In this document: piece by piece, positions 52,000-60,657 of the stretch
How the letters are laid out: each line of letters starts with the position of its first letter
Numbering within the stretch: the first letter of the stretch is position 1
Assembly: GCA_002345825.1 (NCBI GenBank)
Contig: DDWD01000206.1
Coordinates: 17,415 to 81,414, forward strand
DNA from: Bacteroidales bacterium UBA2295
Lineage (GTDB): Bacteria; Bacteroidota; Bacteroidia; Bacteroidales; Tenuifilaceae
Length of the DNA stretch: 64,000 nucleotides
Direction of reading: 5' to 3'
The notes under the pieces: model-generated
What the model saw: only the letters and a program-made list of their open reading frames with translations
Told to the model about the DNA's origin: nothing
Databases searched by the model: none
Translations under genes and position numbers: made by a program

Positions 52000-54285
52000 G
52001 TGAAAAAACGACCTTCATTACCAAAAAAGATAATGGTATGGGTATCGACGGTGTCGATAATTGTTTTGGCAACACACCACCTTGCTTTCCCTCAGAAACC
52101 CTTCACCCTCTCGGGAAGTCTCCAAAAAAACTACGCAATTGGCCAATATATTGAAATTATTCCTGATGGTGTAGGTGTTATAGAATTTGAAGAAATAATT
52201 GAGAAACCCAACGCCTTTGAGTTTGTGAGGGACACAAACCTTACTACAAATTCGAAACAACACTGGATTAGGTTTTCAGTTGAAAACCATATGCAAGAGC
52301 ATATTGATTGGCTTCTGTACATAGTACCAAAGCAATGCAACGAGGTGTTCAGGGTTTGTGAAACAGACACAACATTTATTGCCCGGAATGGAGAATATGT
52401 AAAAAACTCCCAGAGCGTATTCCCAGAAAACCCATCGGTAATACCTGTAAAGATTCCCAGCAACCAAGTTATCACCTTTTATGTAAGAATAAATACTGAA
52501 ATTGAGCAGGAGTTTAAACCCTGGGTAAGCATCAACCTCCGTCCAGCCGAAGTTGAGATGAAATCGTACCTCCGAAACTGGATTATACTGGCTGTACTAG
52601 TAGGGATGCTGGTATCACTTGGTTTTTACATCTTGTTTCAATACATCCTATTTCGCGATAAAAGTTTTCTATACTTCTTCCTAGCCTTTTCGTCAATGGC
52701 GCTATACTTTATTGCGTACGAGAGAGTGGGTTACGCCATTAGTGGTTGGGACTCATTTACTCGCTTCACGGGAAATTACATCGCCCTATTCTGTACCTTC
52801 TCGTACATTGGTTTCTCGCGCTATTTTCTCGACACTGAGAAAAAATTTTCAAAATGGCACAGTTTTTTTAAATGGTTCCAGGTATTTTACGTTATTCCAC
52901 TGGTTCTTATTATTTTAATAAACCTTGGCTTTTTCTGGAATTTCACTCCATTCATTCATATAATTCATATCATTGCATTTGTTTTTTTATTAACCTTTGC
53001 CATTACTACTTTTCGCAAGAACCACTACTTGGCAGGTTACTACCTTTGGGCCAACACCATATTTTTTACCTTCCTATGCGCATTTGTAGTTTACGTTATA
53101 GTAAAGCCTAACACAGATACTCTTGCCACACACCTGCTGGCCAACAGCTTAAAAATTGGTTCTTTCGGTCAAGTGCTACTTTTCACCCTTGCCCTATCGA
53201 ATCGCATTGGTCTTCTCAACCGGCGAGTACTTGAAACAGAGCTGGAGAAGGAACGAATGGAGAAAGATCAAATCCTAAGAATTCAGGATATAATTACAAA
53301 TACCAACTTAGATCTGGAGCAAAAAGTTAAGGAGAGAACCAGCGAGATAAACTCTCAAAAGGAGGAGTTGAAAACTCAGGCCGAAAATATTGAATCGGCT
53401 TACCAGGAAATATCGAAACAAAAAATGATAATTGAAAAGGCTCACTCACAAATAACCGACAGCCTTTACTACGCTTCGCTTATACAAAGAGCGGTGCTTC
53501 CCAGCAACGAGATTATCAACAAGTATTTTGATCAGAATTTTATTCTGTATTGGCCTCGCGACATTGTAAGCGGCGATTTTTACTGGACTGCCGAGGTTAA
53601 CAACCAAAAACTCTTTGCCGTAGCCGATTGTACGGGTCACGGTGTGCCCGGAGCATTCATGAGCATGCTAGGCATTTCGCTACTTAATGAGATTGTAAAA
53701 AGAGAACATATTACTAAGCCAAGTGAAGTTCTCGATAACATTAAAGACAACTTGCTAAACGCACTTCAGCAGGAAGATGAGGAAAATGAAGTACGTGACG
53801 GGATGGTTATCGCATTTTGTGCAATAAGCGATCAGCAAGGCAAAACAATTCTGGATTATGCCGGTTCGCACACCCCATGCTATATTATTAAGAGCGACAA
53901 CCAAAGTGTTGAGCTAACACCGCACATTGAAAAAACCATAGCCAAGGGTGGATATTCCCTGTACACCATTAAACCCGACAACATCCCTATTTCGAAACAT
54001 TTCAAGGATAAATCCTTTAAAAATTACAGCATTGAACTGAAGCAAGGCGATATGGTGTACATCACCAGCGATGGCATTATTGATCAACTCGGTGGGCCTG
54101 ATTACAAAAAATTCTCGACAAAACGCCTCCAAGAAATTCTACTTGATATACATTTGCAGGATGCAAATTCACAAAAAGATTATATCGAGAAAAAAATCCT
54201 TGATTGGATTAACTACCCCGATCCCGAAACAGGATCGCCAAGCGATCAAATCGACGACATTTGCGTAGTAGGTATCAGAATTTAA
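52000..54285 (+). CDS. 7TM sensor with SpoIIE-type serine phosphatase
   Basis: The 761-residue product starts at GTG 52000. It has a signal/anchor segment (about 10-30), an extracytoplasmic beta domain of 7TMR-DISM type (about 35-190), seven membrane segments (about 195-395), a coiled coil (about 405-490: LDLEQKVKERTSEINSQKEE) and a PP2C-like SpoIIE phosphatase (about 500-761) with the metal-binding GDFYW, ADCTGHGVPGAFMSM, SDGIIDQLGG and QIDDICVV. All metal ligands appear intact. It probably controls an anti-sigma antagonist in the Rsb manner; no partner STAS or kinase gene is next to it. It faces away from the AOR gene. Confidence 0.9.
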   Translation: MKKRPSLPKKIMVWVSTVSIIVLATHHLAFPQKPFTLSGSLQKNYAIGQYIEIIPDGVGVIEFEEIIEKPNAFEFVRDTNLTTNSKQHWIRFSVENHMQEHIDWLLYIVPKQCNEVFRVCETDTTFIARNGEYVKNSQSVFPENPSVIPVKIPSNQVITFYVRINTEIEQEFKPWVSINLRPAEVEMKSYLRNWIILAVLVGMLVSLGFYILFQYILFRDKSFLYFFLAFSSMALYFIAYERVGYAISGWDSFTRFTGNYIALFCTFSYIGFSRYFLDTEKKFSKWHSFFKWFQVFYVIPLVLIILINLGFFWNFTPFIHIIHIIAFVFLLTFAITTFRKNHYLAGYYLWANTIFFTFLCAFVVYVIVKPNTDTLATHLLANSLKIGSFGQVLLFTLALSNRIGLLNRRVLETELEKERMEKDQILRIQDIITNTNLDLEQKVKERTSEINSQKEELKTQAENIESAYQEISKQKMIIEKAHSQITDSLYYASLIQRAVLPSNEIINKYFDQNFILYWPRDIVSGDFYWTAEVNNQKLFAVADCTGHGVPGAFMSMLGISLLNEIVKREHITKPSEVLDNIKDNLLNALQQEDEENEVRDGMVIAFCAISDQQGKTILDYAGSHTPCYIIKSDNQSVELTPHIEKTIAKGGYSLYTIKPDNIPISKHFKDKSFKNYSIELKQGDMVYITSDGIIDQLGGPDYKKFSTKRLQEILLDIHLQDANSQKDYIEKKILDWINYPDPETGSPSDQIDDICVVGIRI

Positions 54286-54301
54286 TTTCAAATTACGAAT
54301 A

Positions 54302-55339
54302 ATGAAGGCAACAACTACACTATTTGGCCATACACAAGATGGCCAAGAAGCGAAACTTTTCACCTTTGAGACTCACAACGGTTTATCTGTAAACATTACC
54401 AATTTTGGAGGCATCATCACTTCCATAAAAACACCCGATAAGGATGGCAAAGCAGAAGAAATAGCAGCAGGTTTCGACAACCTTGAAGAGTACCTTAAGG
54501 GACATCCTCACTTTGGTGTGATTGTGGGACGGTTTGCCAACCGGATTGCCAAAGGAAAATTTACCATTGATGGAGCTGAGTACACGCTACCAATAAACAA
54601 TGGACCAAATCACCTGCATGGAGGCGACAATGGCTTTCACAACAAATTATGGGACTATAAATTGGAGAGCGACAGTGAAAAAGCAACCCTAACCCTGAGC
54701 TATATAAGCCCCCACCTTGAGGCGGGTTATCCTGGGAATCTAAAGGTAACCGTTATTTACACTGTACAAAGCAACAACACCCTCCAAATAGATTTTTATG
54801 CAACTACCGATGCACCAACGCATGTAAACCTAACCAGCCATAGCTATTTTAACCTTAGCGGATTTAAGGAGGATATTTTCGCCCATGAATTATATCTTAA
54901 TTCCAGCAAATATGTTGAGGTTGATGAAACCCAAATTCCTACAGGAAGACTAGCCCCGAGCAAATCTTCGCTTTTCGACTTCAGCCAATCTCGCCTTCTT
55001 GGCCCTAGCATTATGGGTATTGATGGGGGAATCGATCACTGCTTTGTCCTTAACCACGATTATGACATAAGTAAAGCTGCAGCCAAGCTACTTCACCACG
55101 AAAGTGGCAGAAAGCTATCCCTTTACTGCACTCATCCCGGGATTCAGGTATACACTGGCAACTCTCTCGACGGGAACTATGCTGGACATAACAGAACAGT
55201 TTACAACAAAAACTGGGCGGTATGCCTCGAGATGCAACATTTTCCCGATACTCCTAACCAACCCACGTTCCCATCAACACTTTTAAAGCCAGGAGAAGAG
55301 TATCATCAAAAAGCAAAATTCGTATTTGAAACTATGTAG
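54302..55339 (+). CDS. galM: Aldose 1-epimerase (galactose mutarotase)
   Basis: The 345-residue product has the family signature NFGGIITSIKTPDKDG, VGRFANRIAKGKF, GPNHLHGGDNGFHNK, the catalytic His in NLTSHSYFNL and the catalytic Glu in AVCLEMQHFPDTPNQP. It interconverts alpha and beta anomers of galactose and related sugars in the cytoplasm; no signal peptide is visible. It starts 16 bases after the phosphatase gene, so the two may share a transcript, though their roles do not suggest a link. No other gal genes are present. Confidence 0.94.
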   Translation: MKATTTLFGHTQDGQEAKLFTFETHNGLSVNITNFGGIITSIKTPDKDGKAEEIAAGFDNLEEYLKGHPHFGVIVGRFANRIAKGKFTIDGAEYTLPINNGPNHLHGGDNGFHNKLWDYKLESDSEKATLTLSYISPHLEAGYPGNLKVTVIYTVQSNNTLQIDFYATTDAPTHVNLTSHSYFNLSGFKEDIFAHELYLNSSKYVEVDETQIPTGRLAPSKSSLFDFSQSRLLGPSIMGIDGGIDHCFVLNHDYDISKAAAKLLHHESGRKLSLYCTHPGIQVYTGNSLDGNYAGHNRTVYNKNWAVCLEMQHFPDTPNQPTFPSTLLKPGEEYHQKAKFVFETM

Positions 55340-55493
55340 CATCACCCCCGATTTGTTAAACTTTGATAAAAGAACGAAGGGAATGGAACTGAGCGCAGCC
55401 ACAAATATCTCATTTAATGCATATTACACGCTATAAAAATTATTATTGATAAAAACACAACAGCAATCGTTTCTACAATTCCTTATCTTTGCA

Positions 55494-55501
55494 AAGCAAA
55501 C
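55494..55501 (+). promoter_or_regulatory. Promoter -7 element of the GroES-like gene
   Basis: TATCTTTG is a perfect TAnnTTTG 18 bases before ATG 55520. A weak -33 (GTTTC) lies about 20 bases upstream. Confidence 0.5.
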
Positions 55502-55519
55502 CGTTTTTTATATAACGTT

Positions 55520-55903
55520 ATGGCATTATCACTCGAATCGAAAAACTTAGACAAGCTAATTGTAGTAGGCGACAGGGTTTTAATTAAGCCAAAAAATCCC
55601 GAGGAAAGGACAAAGGCCGGCTTGCTACTGCCCCCTGGGGTACAAGAAAAACAAAAAGTACAATGTGGGTACGTTGTAAAAGTTGGACCAGGTTATCCAA
55701 TTCCTGCTCCAACCGACTACGATGAACCTTGGCAAAAGGGTCGTGACAACTCTAGATATTTCCCCCTACAAGCCAACATTGGCGACTTGGCAGTATATTT
55801 ACAAGATAACGGGACCGAAATTGAGTTCAGTAACGAGAAGTATATCGTGGTTCCATTCCATGCCATCTTACTTCTTGTTCGCGACGAAGGACTTTTTGAG
55901 TAA
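55520..55903 (+). CDS. GroES-like co-chaperonin family protein, longer form
   Basis: The 127-residue product has the Cpn10 pattern LIVVGDRVLIKPKNPEERTKAGLLLPPG at the start, GYVVKVGPGYPIPAP in place of the usual GxVVAVGxG, and IEFSNEKYIVVPFHAIL near the end. It is about 30 residues longer than GroES, with the extra residues between the two halves (about 60-85). No groEL is next to it. Many Bacteroidota have this protein besides the true groES. Binding to GroEL is possible but not certain, as the mobile loop differs. Confidence 0.85.
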   Translation: MALSLESKNLDKLIVVGDRVLIKPKNPEERTKAGLLLPPGVQEKQKVQCGYVVKVGPGYPIPAPTDYDEPWQKGRDNSRYFPLQANIGDLAVYLQDNGTEIEFSNEKYIVVPFHAILLLVRDEGLFE

Positions 55904-55940
55904 TTTTTTTAACATCCCTTTTTTTATAAAGCATAATCGA

Positions 55941-55948
55941 TATATTTG
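55941..55948 (+). promoter_or_regulatory. Promoter -7 element of the OmpH gene
   Basis: TATATTTG is a perfect TAnnTTTG, 80 bases before ATG 56028. The -33 region is T-rich (about 55912-55925). Confidence 0.45.
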
Positions 55949-56027
55949 CAAACGTTTCGATACTAAATAATCATTGTTTAACAAGCCGGTCCAAATATTT
56001 CACGTCCGGTTCAACCAAAATTGAGAA

Positions 56028-56642
56028 ATGAAAAAAACATCGCTAGTAGTAAACATTGTTTTGGCCATTGCCGTTATTGCGCTTTACGTTCTTTATTTTA
56101 CAGGAACTCCCAAAACCGCTACCACTCAAAGCGAAGACCAAGCTGCTTCGGAACAATTTGTGGGAGAAAACGCAATAGCCTGGGTGAACATGGACTCATT
56201 GCTGAACCGATACGATATGTACTTCGATATCCAAGCCGAACTTGAGACCAAGGGGCGTAAGATGGAAACCGATATGACAACCCGTACCCGCGCTTTCGAA
56301 AAGCAGATGATGGATTTTCAAGATAAGGTACAAAAAGGTTTGGTAACTCGCTCAACAGCCCAACAAATGCAGCAAGATTTAGCAGCTAAAGAGCAAGAGC
56401 TATACCAATACAGGGACGAACTACGCATGCAGTTTTCCGAAGAGGAACAAGTTATGCTTCGTAGAATCCAGCATAGCATTACCGATTACCTAAAAAAATA
56501 CAACAAAGAAAAAGGCTACCAAGTAATACTAAGCGGAACGTTTGGCGGCCCAGTTCTTTACGGCAACCCAGCAATTGAAATCACCCAAGAGGTGCTGGTT
56601 GGGTTAAATGAGGAGTACAACAAAAACAAAACATCAAAATAA
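56028..56642 (+). CDS. OmpH/Skp-family periplasmic chaperone-like protein
   Basis: The 204-residue product has an N-terminal membrane segment (about 6-24) that is likely an anchor, a linker, the family opening WVNMDSLLNRYDMYFDIQ (about 54-71), two long helices with frequent Gln, Glu and Lys (about 70-155, coiled-coil prong) and a closing beta part VILSGTFGGPVLYGNPAIEIT. Skp-like proteins guard outer-membrane proteins on their way through the periplasm. Here it is not next to bamA; Bacteroidota usually have several copies. Confidence 0.9.
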   Translation: MKKTSLVVNIVLAIAVIALYVLYFTGTPKTATTQSEDQAASEQFVGENAIAWVNMDSLLNRYDMYFDIQAELETKGRKMETDMTTRTRAFEKQMMDFQDKVQKGLVTRSTAQQMQQDLAAKEQELYQYRDELRMQFSEEEQVMLRRIQHSITDYLKKYNKEKGYQVILSGTFGGPVLYGNPAIEITQEVLVGLNEEYNKNKTSK

Positions 56643-56662
56643 CTAGTGAATGCTAGTTTTTC

Positions 56663-56702
56663 AATAAGCCCCAACCCAACAATGGGTGGGGCTTATTTTT
56701 TT
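56663..56702 (+). terminator. Terminator of the OmpH gene
   Basis: AATAAGCCCC and GGGGCTTATT form the stem base, extended by AACCCA/TGGGT, loop ACAA, then seven T. A smaller hairpin AACTAG/CTAGTT at 56641-56658 with four T comes just before it, so two terminators are in tandem. Confidence 0.85.
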
Positions 56703-56728
56703 ACTGGAATACGAGATAACAACCCAAG

Positions 56729-58006
56729 ATGCAGCATCCCTACTTTACACGGCACAAAAACTTTACCCCCCATCTCCATACCAATCCTAGTAAAAACCTG
56801 GGGATAGTAGTTGTGTTGCCATCGTACAACGAGCCCCACCTTAACCAATCGCTCCAAACACTTGCCAAGTGTGATGCCCCAAGTTGCGATGTGGAAGTTC
56901 TAGTTGTGGTTAACTACCCTGAAGGGGCACCCCTTGAAGTAATCGAAAATGCTCAACGCTGTGTTGAGATTGTTCGCCATACCAATGAATTATGCAACTC
57001 TTCGACTTTTAGGTTTTATCCAATTGAAGCATTCAACCTACCAAAAAAACACGCAGGGGTTGGCTTGGCAAGAAAAACAGGAATGGATGAAGCGGTATGG
57101 CGCCTTTTACAATCGGAATGTGAGGCCAAAATTGTTGCATGCTTTGATGCCGATGCAACCTGCTCACCAAACTACCTTACAGCGTTAGAAAATCTTTGGA
57201 TTAAATACCCTGCAACCACAGCATGCTCAATTCGATATGAGCATCCCATTGATGGAAACAAATTTCCCGATGAAATATACCAAGGAATTGCCGAGTACGA
57301 GCTGCATCTCCGCTATTACGTTCAAGCAGGAAAGTATATCAATCATCCATTCTCAGAGCAAACAGTTGGCTCAAGCATGGCATGCAGCGCCGATGCCTAT
57401 ATGCGCTATGGAGGAATGAACAAGAACAAAGCCGGCGAGGATTTTTACTTCCTTCAAAAAATTATACCCCACGGAAACTTTCGCAATTTGAATACCGCGG
57501 TGGTTTACCCCTCGCCCCGAACCTCGTACCGTGTGCCATTTGGAACTGGTAGGGCTATGACCAAATACATTGAAACCGGCAGCTCATCATACCAAACGTA
57601 TAACTTCCAGTCGTTTCTCGACTTGAAAGATTTTATCCACAACGCCCCAGCATCGCTTTTCAAATCCACGGAAACGGAGGCTATCAATTTTATGCTTAAA
57701 CAACCTGAGCCACTCAAGATATTCCTTAAACAGCATCGTTTTGCAGAGGCAATAAACGAAATCAATAGCAATACCTCAACATCTGCAAATTTCACCAAAC
57801 GGTTCTTTCTTTGGTTTGATGCTTTCAGACTCCTAAAGTACCTTAACTTTGCCCACGAATCATTTTACACCAAAGAACCAGCAGCCAAAGCAGCAAGAAA
57901 ACTTATTGATAAAAAAGGAATTGAAACCACCCCCGTCGATAAAACTTCGGCAAAAGAACTACTCCGCATTTTCCGTAAGTTGGATGCCGATGAGTGTAAC
58001 TCCTAA
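56729..58006 (+). CDS. Family 2 glycosyltransferase
   Basis: The 425-residue product has the GT-A start GIVVVLPSYNEPHLNQSL (about 25-42), the acidic DADATCSP (DxD-like, about 140-147), and KAGEDFYFLQKI (about 230-241), which fits the catalytic Asp/Glu region of GT2 enzymes. It lacks membrane segments, so it is cytoplasmic or peripheral. The second half is helical and unassigned. The acceptor and sugar are unknown. It stands alone between the OmpH terminator and a 530-base gap. Confidence 0.82.
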   Translation: MQHPYFTRHKNFTPHLHTNPSKNLGIVVVLPSYNEPHLNQSLQTLAKCDAPSCDVEVLVVVNYPEGAPLEVIENAQRCVEIVRHTNELCNSSTFRFYPIEAFNLPKKHAGVGLARKTGMDEAVWRLLQSECEAKIVACFDADATCSPNYLTALENLWIKYPATTACSIRYEHPIDGNKFPDEIYQGIAEYELHLRYYVQAGKYINHPFSEQTVGSSMACSADAYMRYGGMNKNKAGEDFYFLQKIIPHGNFRNLNTAVVYPSPRTSYRVPFGTGRAMTKYIETGSSSYQTYNFQSFLDLKDFIHNAPASLFKSTETEAINFMLKQPEPLKIFLKQHRFAEAINEINSNTSTSANFTKRFFLWFDAFRLLKYLNFAHESFYTKEPAAKAARKLIDKKGIETTPVDKTSAKELLRIFRKLDADECNS

Positions 58007-58424
58007 ACACTCCTCCTACAATGCGATTGCTTGATCGTTTGTATACAAACCTCGATGCTGCAATAGGCTGGGGATTAGCAGTACGAATAAAGATGATAGT
58101 AAAACAACTGCAACCGATTACTTAGAAACCAAGCATTACCCTATTACACTAACAGGATAATTTCACCACCGTACACAAGCTGTTCGTAATCGAACATACT
58201 TTTAACCTAAAATAAACATCTTTTATAACTCATTAGCAGTTACTCGTCAAAGTTGAAACTAATAATCAACTTTTTAGAAACTTTGGCATAAGATTAGGAG
58301 TATAATAAACAGAGCTAATAGAACTATACAAAAAATTATTAAAAATTACAGGTCAACCATTTAGGCTAGGAGTATTTAAAAAAAAATTAGGTTTACAAAT
58401 AGGGCGATTAAATCCCTAAAAAGC
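58007..58424. other. Gene-poor region with possible small transcript
   Basis: No convincing gene is seen. A 34-codon frame at 58021-58125 has no recognisable features. A promoter-like pair TTG (58253-58255) and AAACTTTG (58278-58285) with 22 bases between would start a transcript of about 170 bases ending at the hairpin at 58425. The motif TAGGAGTAT occurs twice (about 58295 and 58368) without a start codon after it. Confidence 0.35.
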
Positions 58425-58460
58425 AGAAGACCCTTCAATTGAATTGAAGGGTCTTCTGTT
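58425..58460. terminator. Perfect 33-base palindromic terminator
   Basis: AGAAGACCCTTCAATT (58425-58440) and its exact complement (58442-58457) enclose one base. TTTT follows on the plus strand (after G) and TTTTT on the minus strand, so it can act for the glycosyltransferase or a small transcript (+) and the ferredoxin (-). Confidence 0.8.
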
Positions 58461-58484
58461 TTCAGTCCACTACTGAGATAAACG

Positions 58485-58516
58485 AAAAAACCCATCGCCA
58501 ATGGCAATGGGTTTTT
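58485..58516 (-). terminator. Terminator of the ferredoxin gene
   Basis: ACCCAT and ATGGGT with inner GCC/GGC form a stem; on the minus strand it is followed by six T. It lies 22 bases after the ferredoxin stop. Confidence 0.75.
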
Positions 58517-58537
58517 GTTATTTGTACCTTCTGCTAA

Positions 58538-58705
58538 CTATGCAGGATGAATAGCCTCAACGGGACAAACATCGGCGCAAGCACCACAATCGGTACATAC
58601 ATCTGGGTCAATCTTATAGATATCACCCTCGGATATTGCCTCCACTGGGCACTCGTCAATGCAGCTACCGCAAGCGGTGCAATCATCGGAAATTACGTAA
58701 GCCAT
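58538..58705 (-). CDS. 2[4Fe-4S] ferredoxin
   Basis: The 55-residue product is a clostridial-type ferredoxin. It has the two cluster motifs CTACGSCIDECP (residues 9-20) and CTDCGACADVCP (residues 37-48), each CxxCxxCxxxCP, within the repeat pattern ending PVEAI. It starts MAYVISDD and has TAG at 58538. It carries electrons at low potential in the cytoplasm and could serve the aldehyde oxidoreductase at 49927 and other oxidoreductases. It is a single-gene unit. Confidence 0.95.
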   Translation of the reverse strand: MAYVISDDCTACGSCIDECPVEAISEGDIYKIDPDVCTDCGACADVCPVEAIHPA

Positions 58706-58847
58706 TGTTTTGGTTTTTTAGTTAAACTTTAGCATGAATGCACTACAAAAATACTAGCAATTATTTAAATCGAAAAGAAAAAAGCCCTTTTTATGATATT
58801 TATATCCAGTATAAATTCAGATAAGCCCAACTTTACAATAGACTCAA

Positions 58848-60032
58848 CTACTGTAATTTGCCAATAAAACTGGCTACCAACCAAGCAAGCAAACCACCAG
58901 TGTGCTCAATAACATGCTCATTAACGATCATATTTGCGCTATGAAGTCCTGCATTTCCACCGTTCACAAACCCACTTCCGACCCTAAAGTAAACCGACGG
59001 GATGCTCTGAGCGTAGTATGCAAAATCGTCAGCGGTGGTACGAATAGGCAAATTCGCCACCTCTTTGTTGCCCAAATACTCCTTAGCATAATCTTTTGCC
59101 AATGCAGTAAATTCAGGATTATTGCATAGAGCAGGATAACCCTTGCGGATTTCAACCTCGCAATCGCCCCCCATTGACTGAGCAATGCCCTTGGCTTTTT
59201 CCGAGATAATTTTGTGGGCTTTAGCTCTCCACTCCTCGTTCATTGTTCTAAAAGTTCCTTCAATATCAACTTTATCGGGTATTACATTGGTTGCCCCATT
59301 GCCAACAATTCGTCCAAACGACAGCACAGTTGGCACTTCAATGGGGGCATTACGGCTAACCACCTGCTGCATGGCCAATACTATGTGCGATGCAATTACA
59401 ATAGGATCGACAAGCGTGTGGGGCATTGCAGCATGACCGCCCTTGCCCTTTACGGTAAGATAAATCTCATCGCCCGATGCCATATAGGGTCCAGGGTGAA
59501 AACCCACCTTTCCGGCTTGCAATTCAGGCAAAATGTGCGCACCGAGCATTAGGTCTGGTGTGTTCTGTTGAAACACGTCGGAATTAATTATGCTCAGCGC
59601 TCCTCCAGGTAGCAACTCCTCACCAGGTTGGAAAATCAGCAGAATTTTTCCTTTGATATCATTCCGCATCTTCCACAAAATTTTTGCAGCACCAATTAGG
59701 TTTGCCATATGCACATCATGGCCACAGGCATGCATTGCATCAGAATTTATGCTAGAGAACTCTAACCCCGTTTGCTCATGTATTGGCAAGGCATCGAGTT
59801 CGGCCCTAATGCCAATGGTGGGGCCTTTTAAATTGCCGTTGATTATGGCAACTATTCCGGTTTTGCCAATCCCAGAGAAGTATGGAATACCTATGTTGTC
59901 GAGCTCTTGAGCAATTCGCATAGCCGTATTTGCCTCTTTAAATGAAAGTTCGGGGTGCTGATGCAAATACCTGCGCAAATCAACTATCTGATTAAACTGC
60001 TCCTTTGAAAGGCTGCGTATTGTACTGAGCAT
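58848..60032 (-). CDS. M20-family amidohydrolase (hippurate/N-acyl amino acid hydrolase type)
   Basis: The 394-residue product has the metal-binding motif MHACGHDVHMANLIGAAKIL (about 100-119), the catalytic Glu pair in FQPGEELLPGG (about 135-145), and GKGGHAAMPHTLVDPI at the start of the dimerisation domain (about 185-200). A late His lies near residue 360. The order is that of M20D enzymes, which free amino acids from N-acyl forms. It starts seven bases after the TSUP gene stop, in the same operon. Confidence 0.92.
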   Translation of the reverse strand: MLSTIRSLSKEQFNQIVDLRRYLHQHPELSFKEANTAMRIAQELDNIGIPYFSGIGKTGIVAIINGNLKGPTIGIRAELDALPIHEQTGLEFSSINSDAMHACGHDVHMANLIGAAKILWKMRNDIKGKILLIFQPGEELLPGGALSIINSDVFQQNTPDLMLGAHILPELQAGKVGFHPGPYMASGDEIYLTVKGKGGHAAMPHTLVDPIVIASHIVLAMQQVVSRNAPIEVPTVLSFGRIVGNGATNVIPDKVDIEGTFRTMNEEWRAKAHKIISEKAKGIAQSMGGDCEVEIRKGYPALCNNPEFTALAKDYAKEYLGNKEVANLPIRTTADDFAYYAQSIPSVYFRVGSGFVNGGNAGLHSANMIVNEHVIEHTGGLLAWLVASFIGKLQ

Positions 60033-60039
60033 AATTTAG

Positions 60040-60408
60040 CTACTTATTAAATATCATTTTAAGCGATAGGGCAAGTAGGGCAAAGCCAAAAACCTTTTTC
60101 AATATCTTTTCGGGCATATTTATGGACATTAGCGAGCCCAAATAACTCCCCACAAGAAATGCAACGGCCAGCACAAGAACATATTTTATGTTGACATAAC
60201 CCGAACGATAATAATTAAATGCGCCCAGAAAAGCTACAGGAAAAACGATTACCGCCAAACTCGTACCCTGAGCCTGATGCTGGGTAAATCCCATAATAAA
60301 TACCAAAGCTGGGACTATTATAATTCCACCACCAAGGCCTAATGATCCACCGGTAAAACCTGCTAACAAACCAATGACTAGCAATATAATAAGCTCCGAC
60401 AAACTCAT
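60040..60408 (-). CDS. Half-size TSUP (TauE/SafE) family membrane protein
   Basis: The 122-residue product has four hydrophobic segments and the family opening VIGLLAGFTGGSLGLGGGIIIVP (cut here for length: GGSLGLGGGIIIVPALV). Full TauE/SafE proteins are about twice as long and built of two such halves, so this protein probably works as a dimer. Family members export sulfonates, sulfite or organic anions. It leads the two-gene unit with the M20 hydrolase; a role in acid export is inference. Confidence 0.85.
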   Translation of the reverse strand: MSLSELIILLVIGLLAGFTGGSLGLGGGIIIVPALVFIMGFTQHQAQGTSLAVIVFPVAFLGAFNYYRSGYVNIKYVLVLAVAFLVGSYLGSLMSINMPEKILKKVFGFALLALSLKMIFNK

Positions 60409-60657
60409 AGATAAAATATTTTAATTACAAATGTACTGAAAATATTAGCAACCTCACCACGAATTAACGGGCCAAACCTGATGGTGGCAGTGGATGAAAC
60501 TAAAATCTTAACGCTATTTTGATAGGTTGGTTTTAGCTTGGAATGATGTTTGCTTAAATATAAATTCGATTTTGAATGGAGAAAAGCAATAAATCTTTTT
60601 AATTTTGAATTTCTTTATAATCAAAGCATATCAAATCAATTATAAATCAACAAGCAT

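Noticed and set aside
58021..58125. 34-codon frame after the glycosyltransferase gene
   Set aside because: No recognisable motif, no clear ribosome-binding context and no way to test conservation here.
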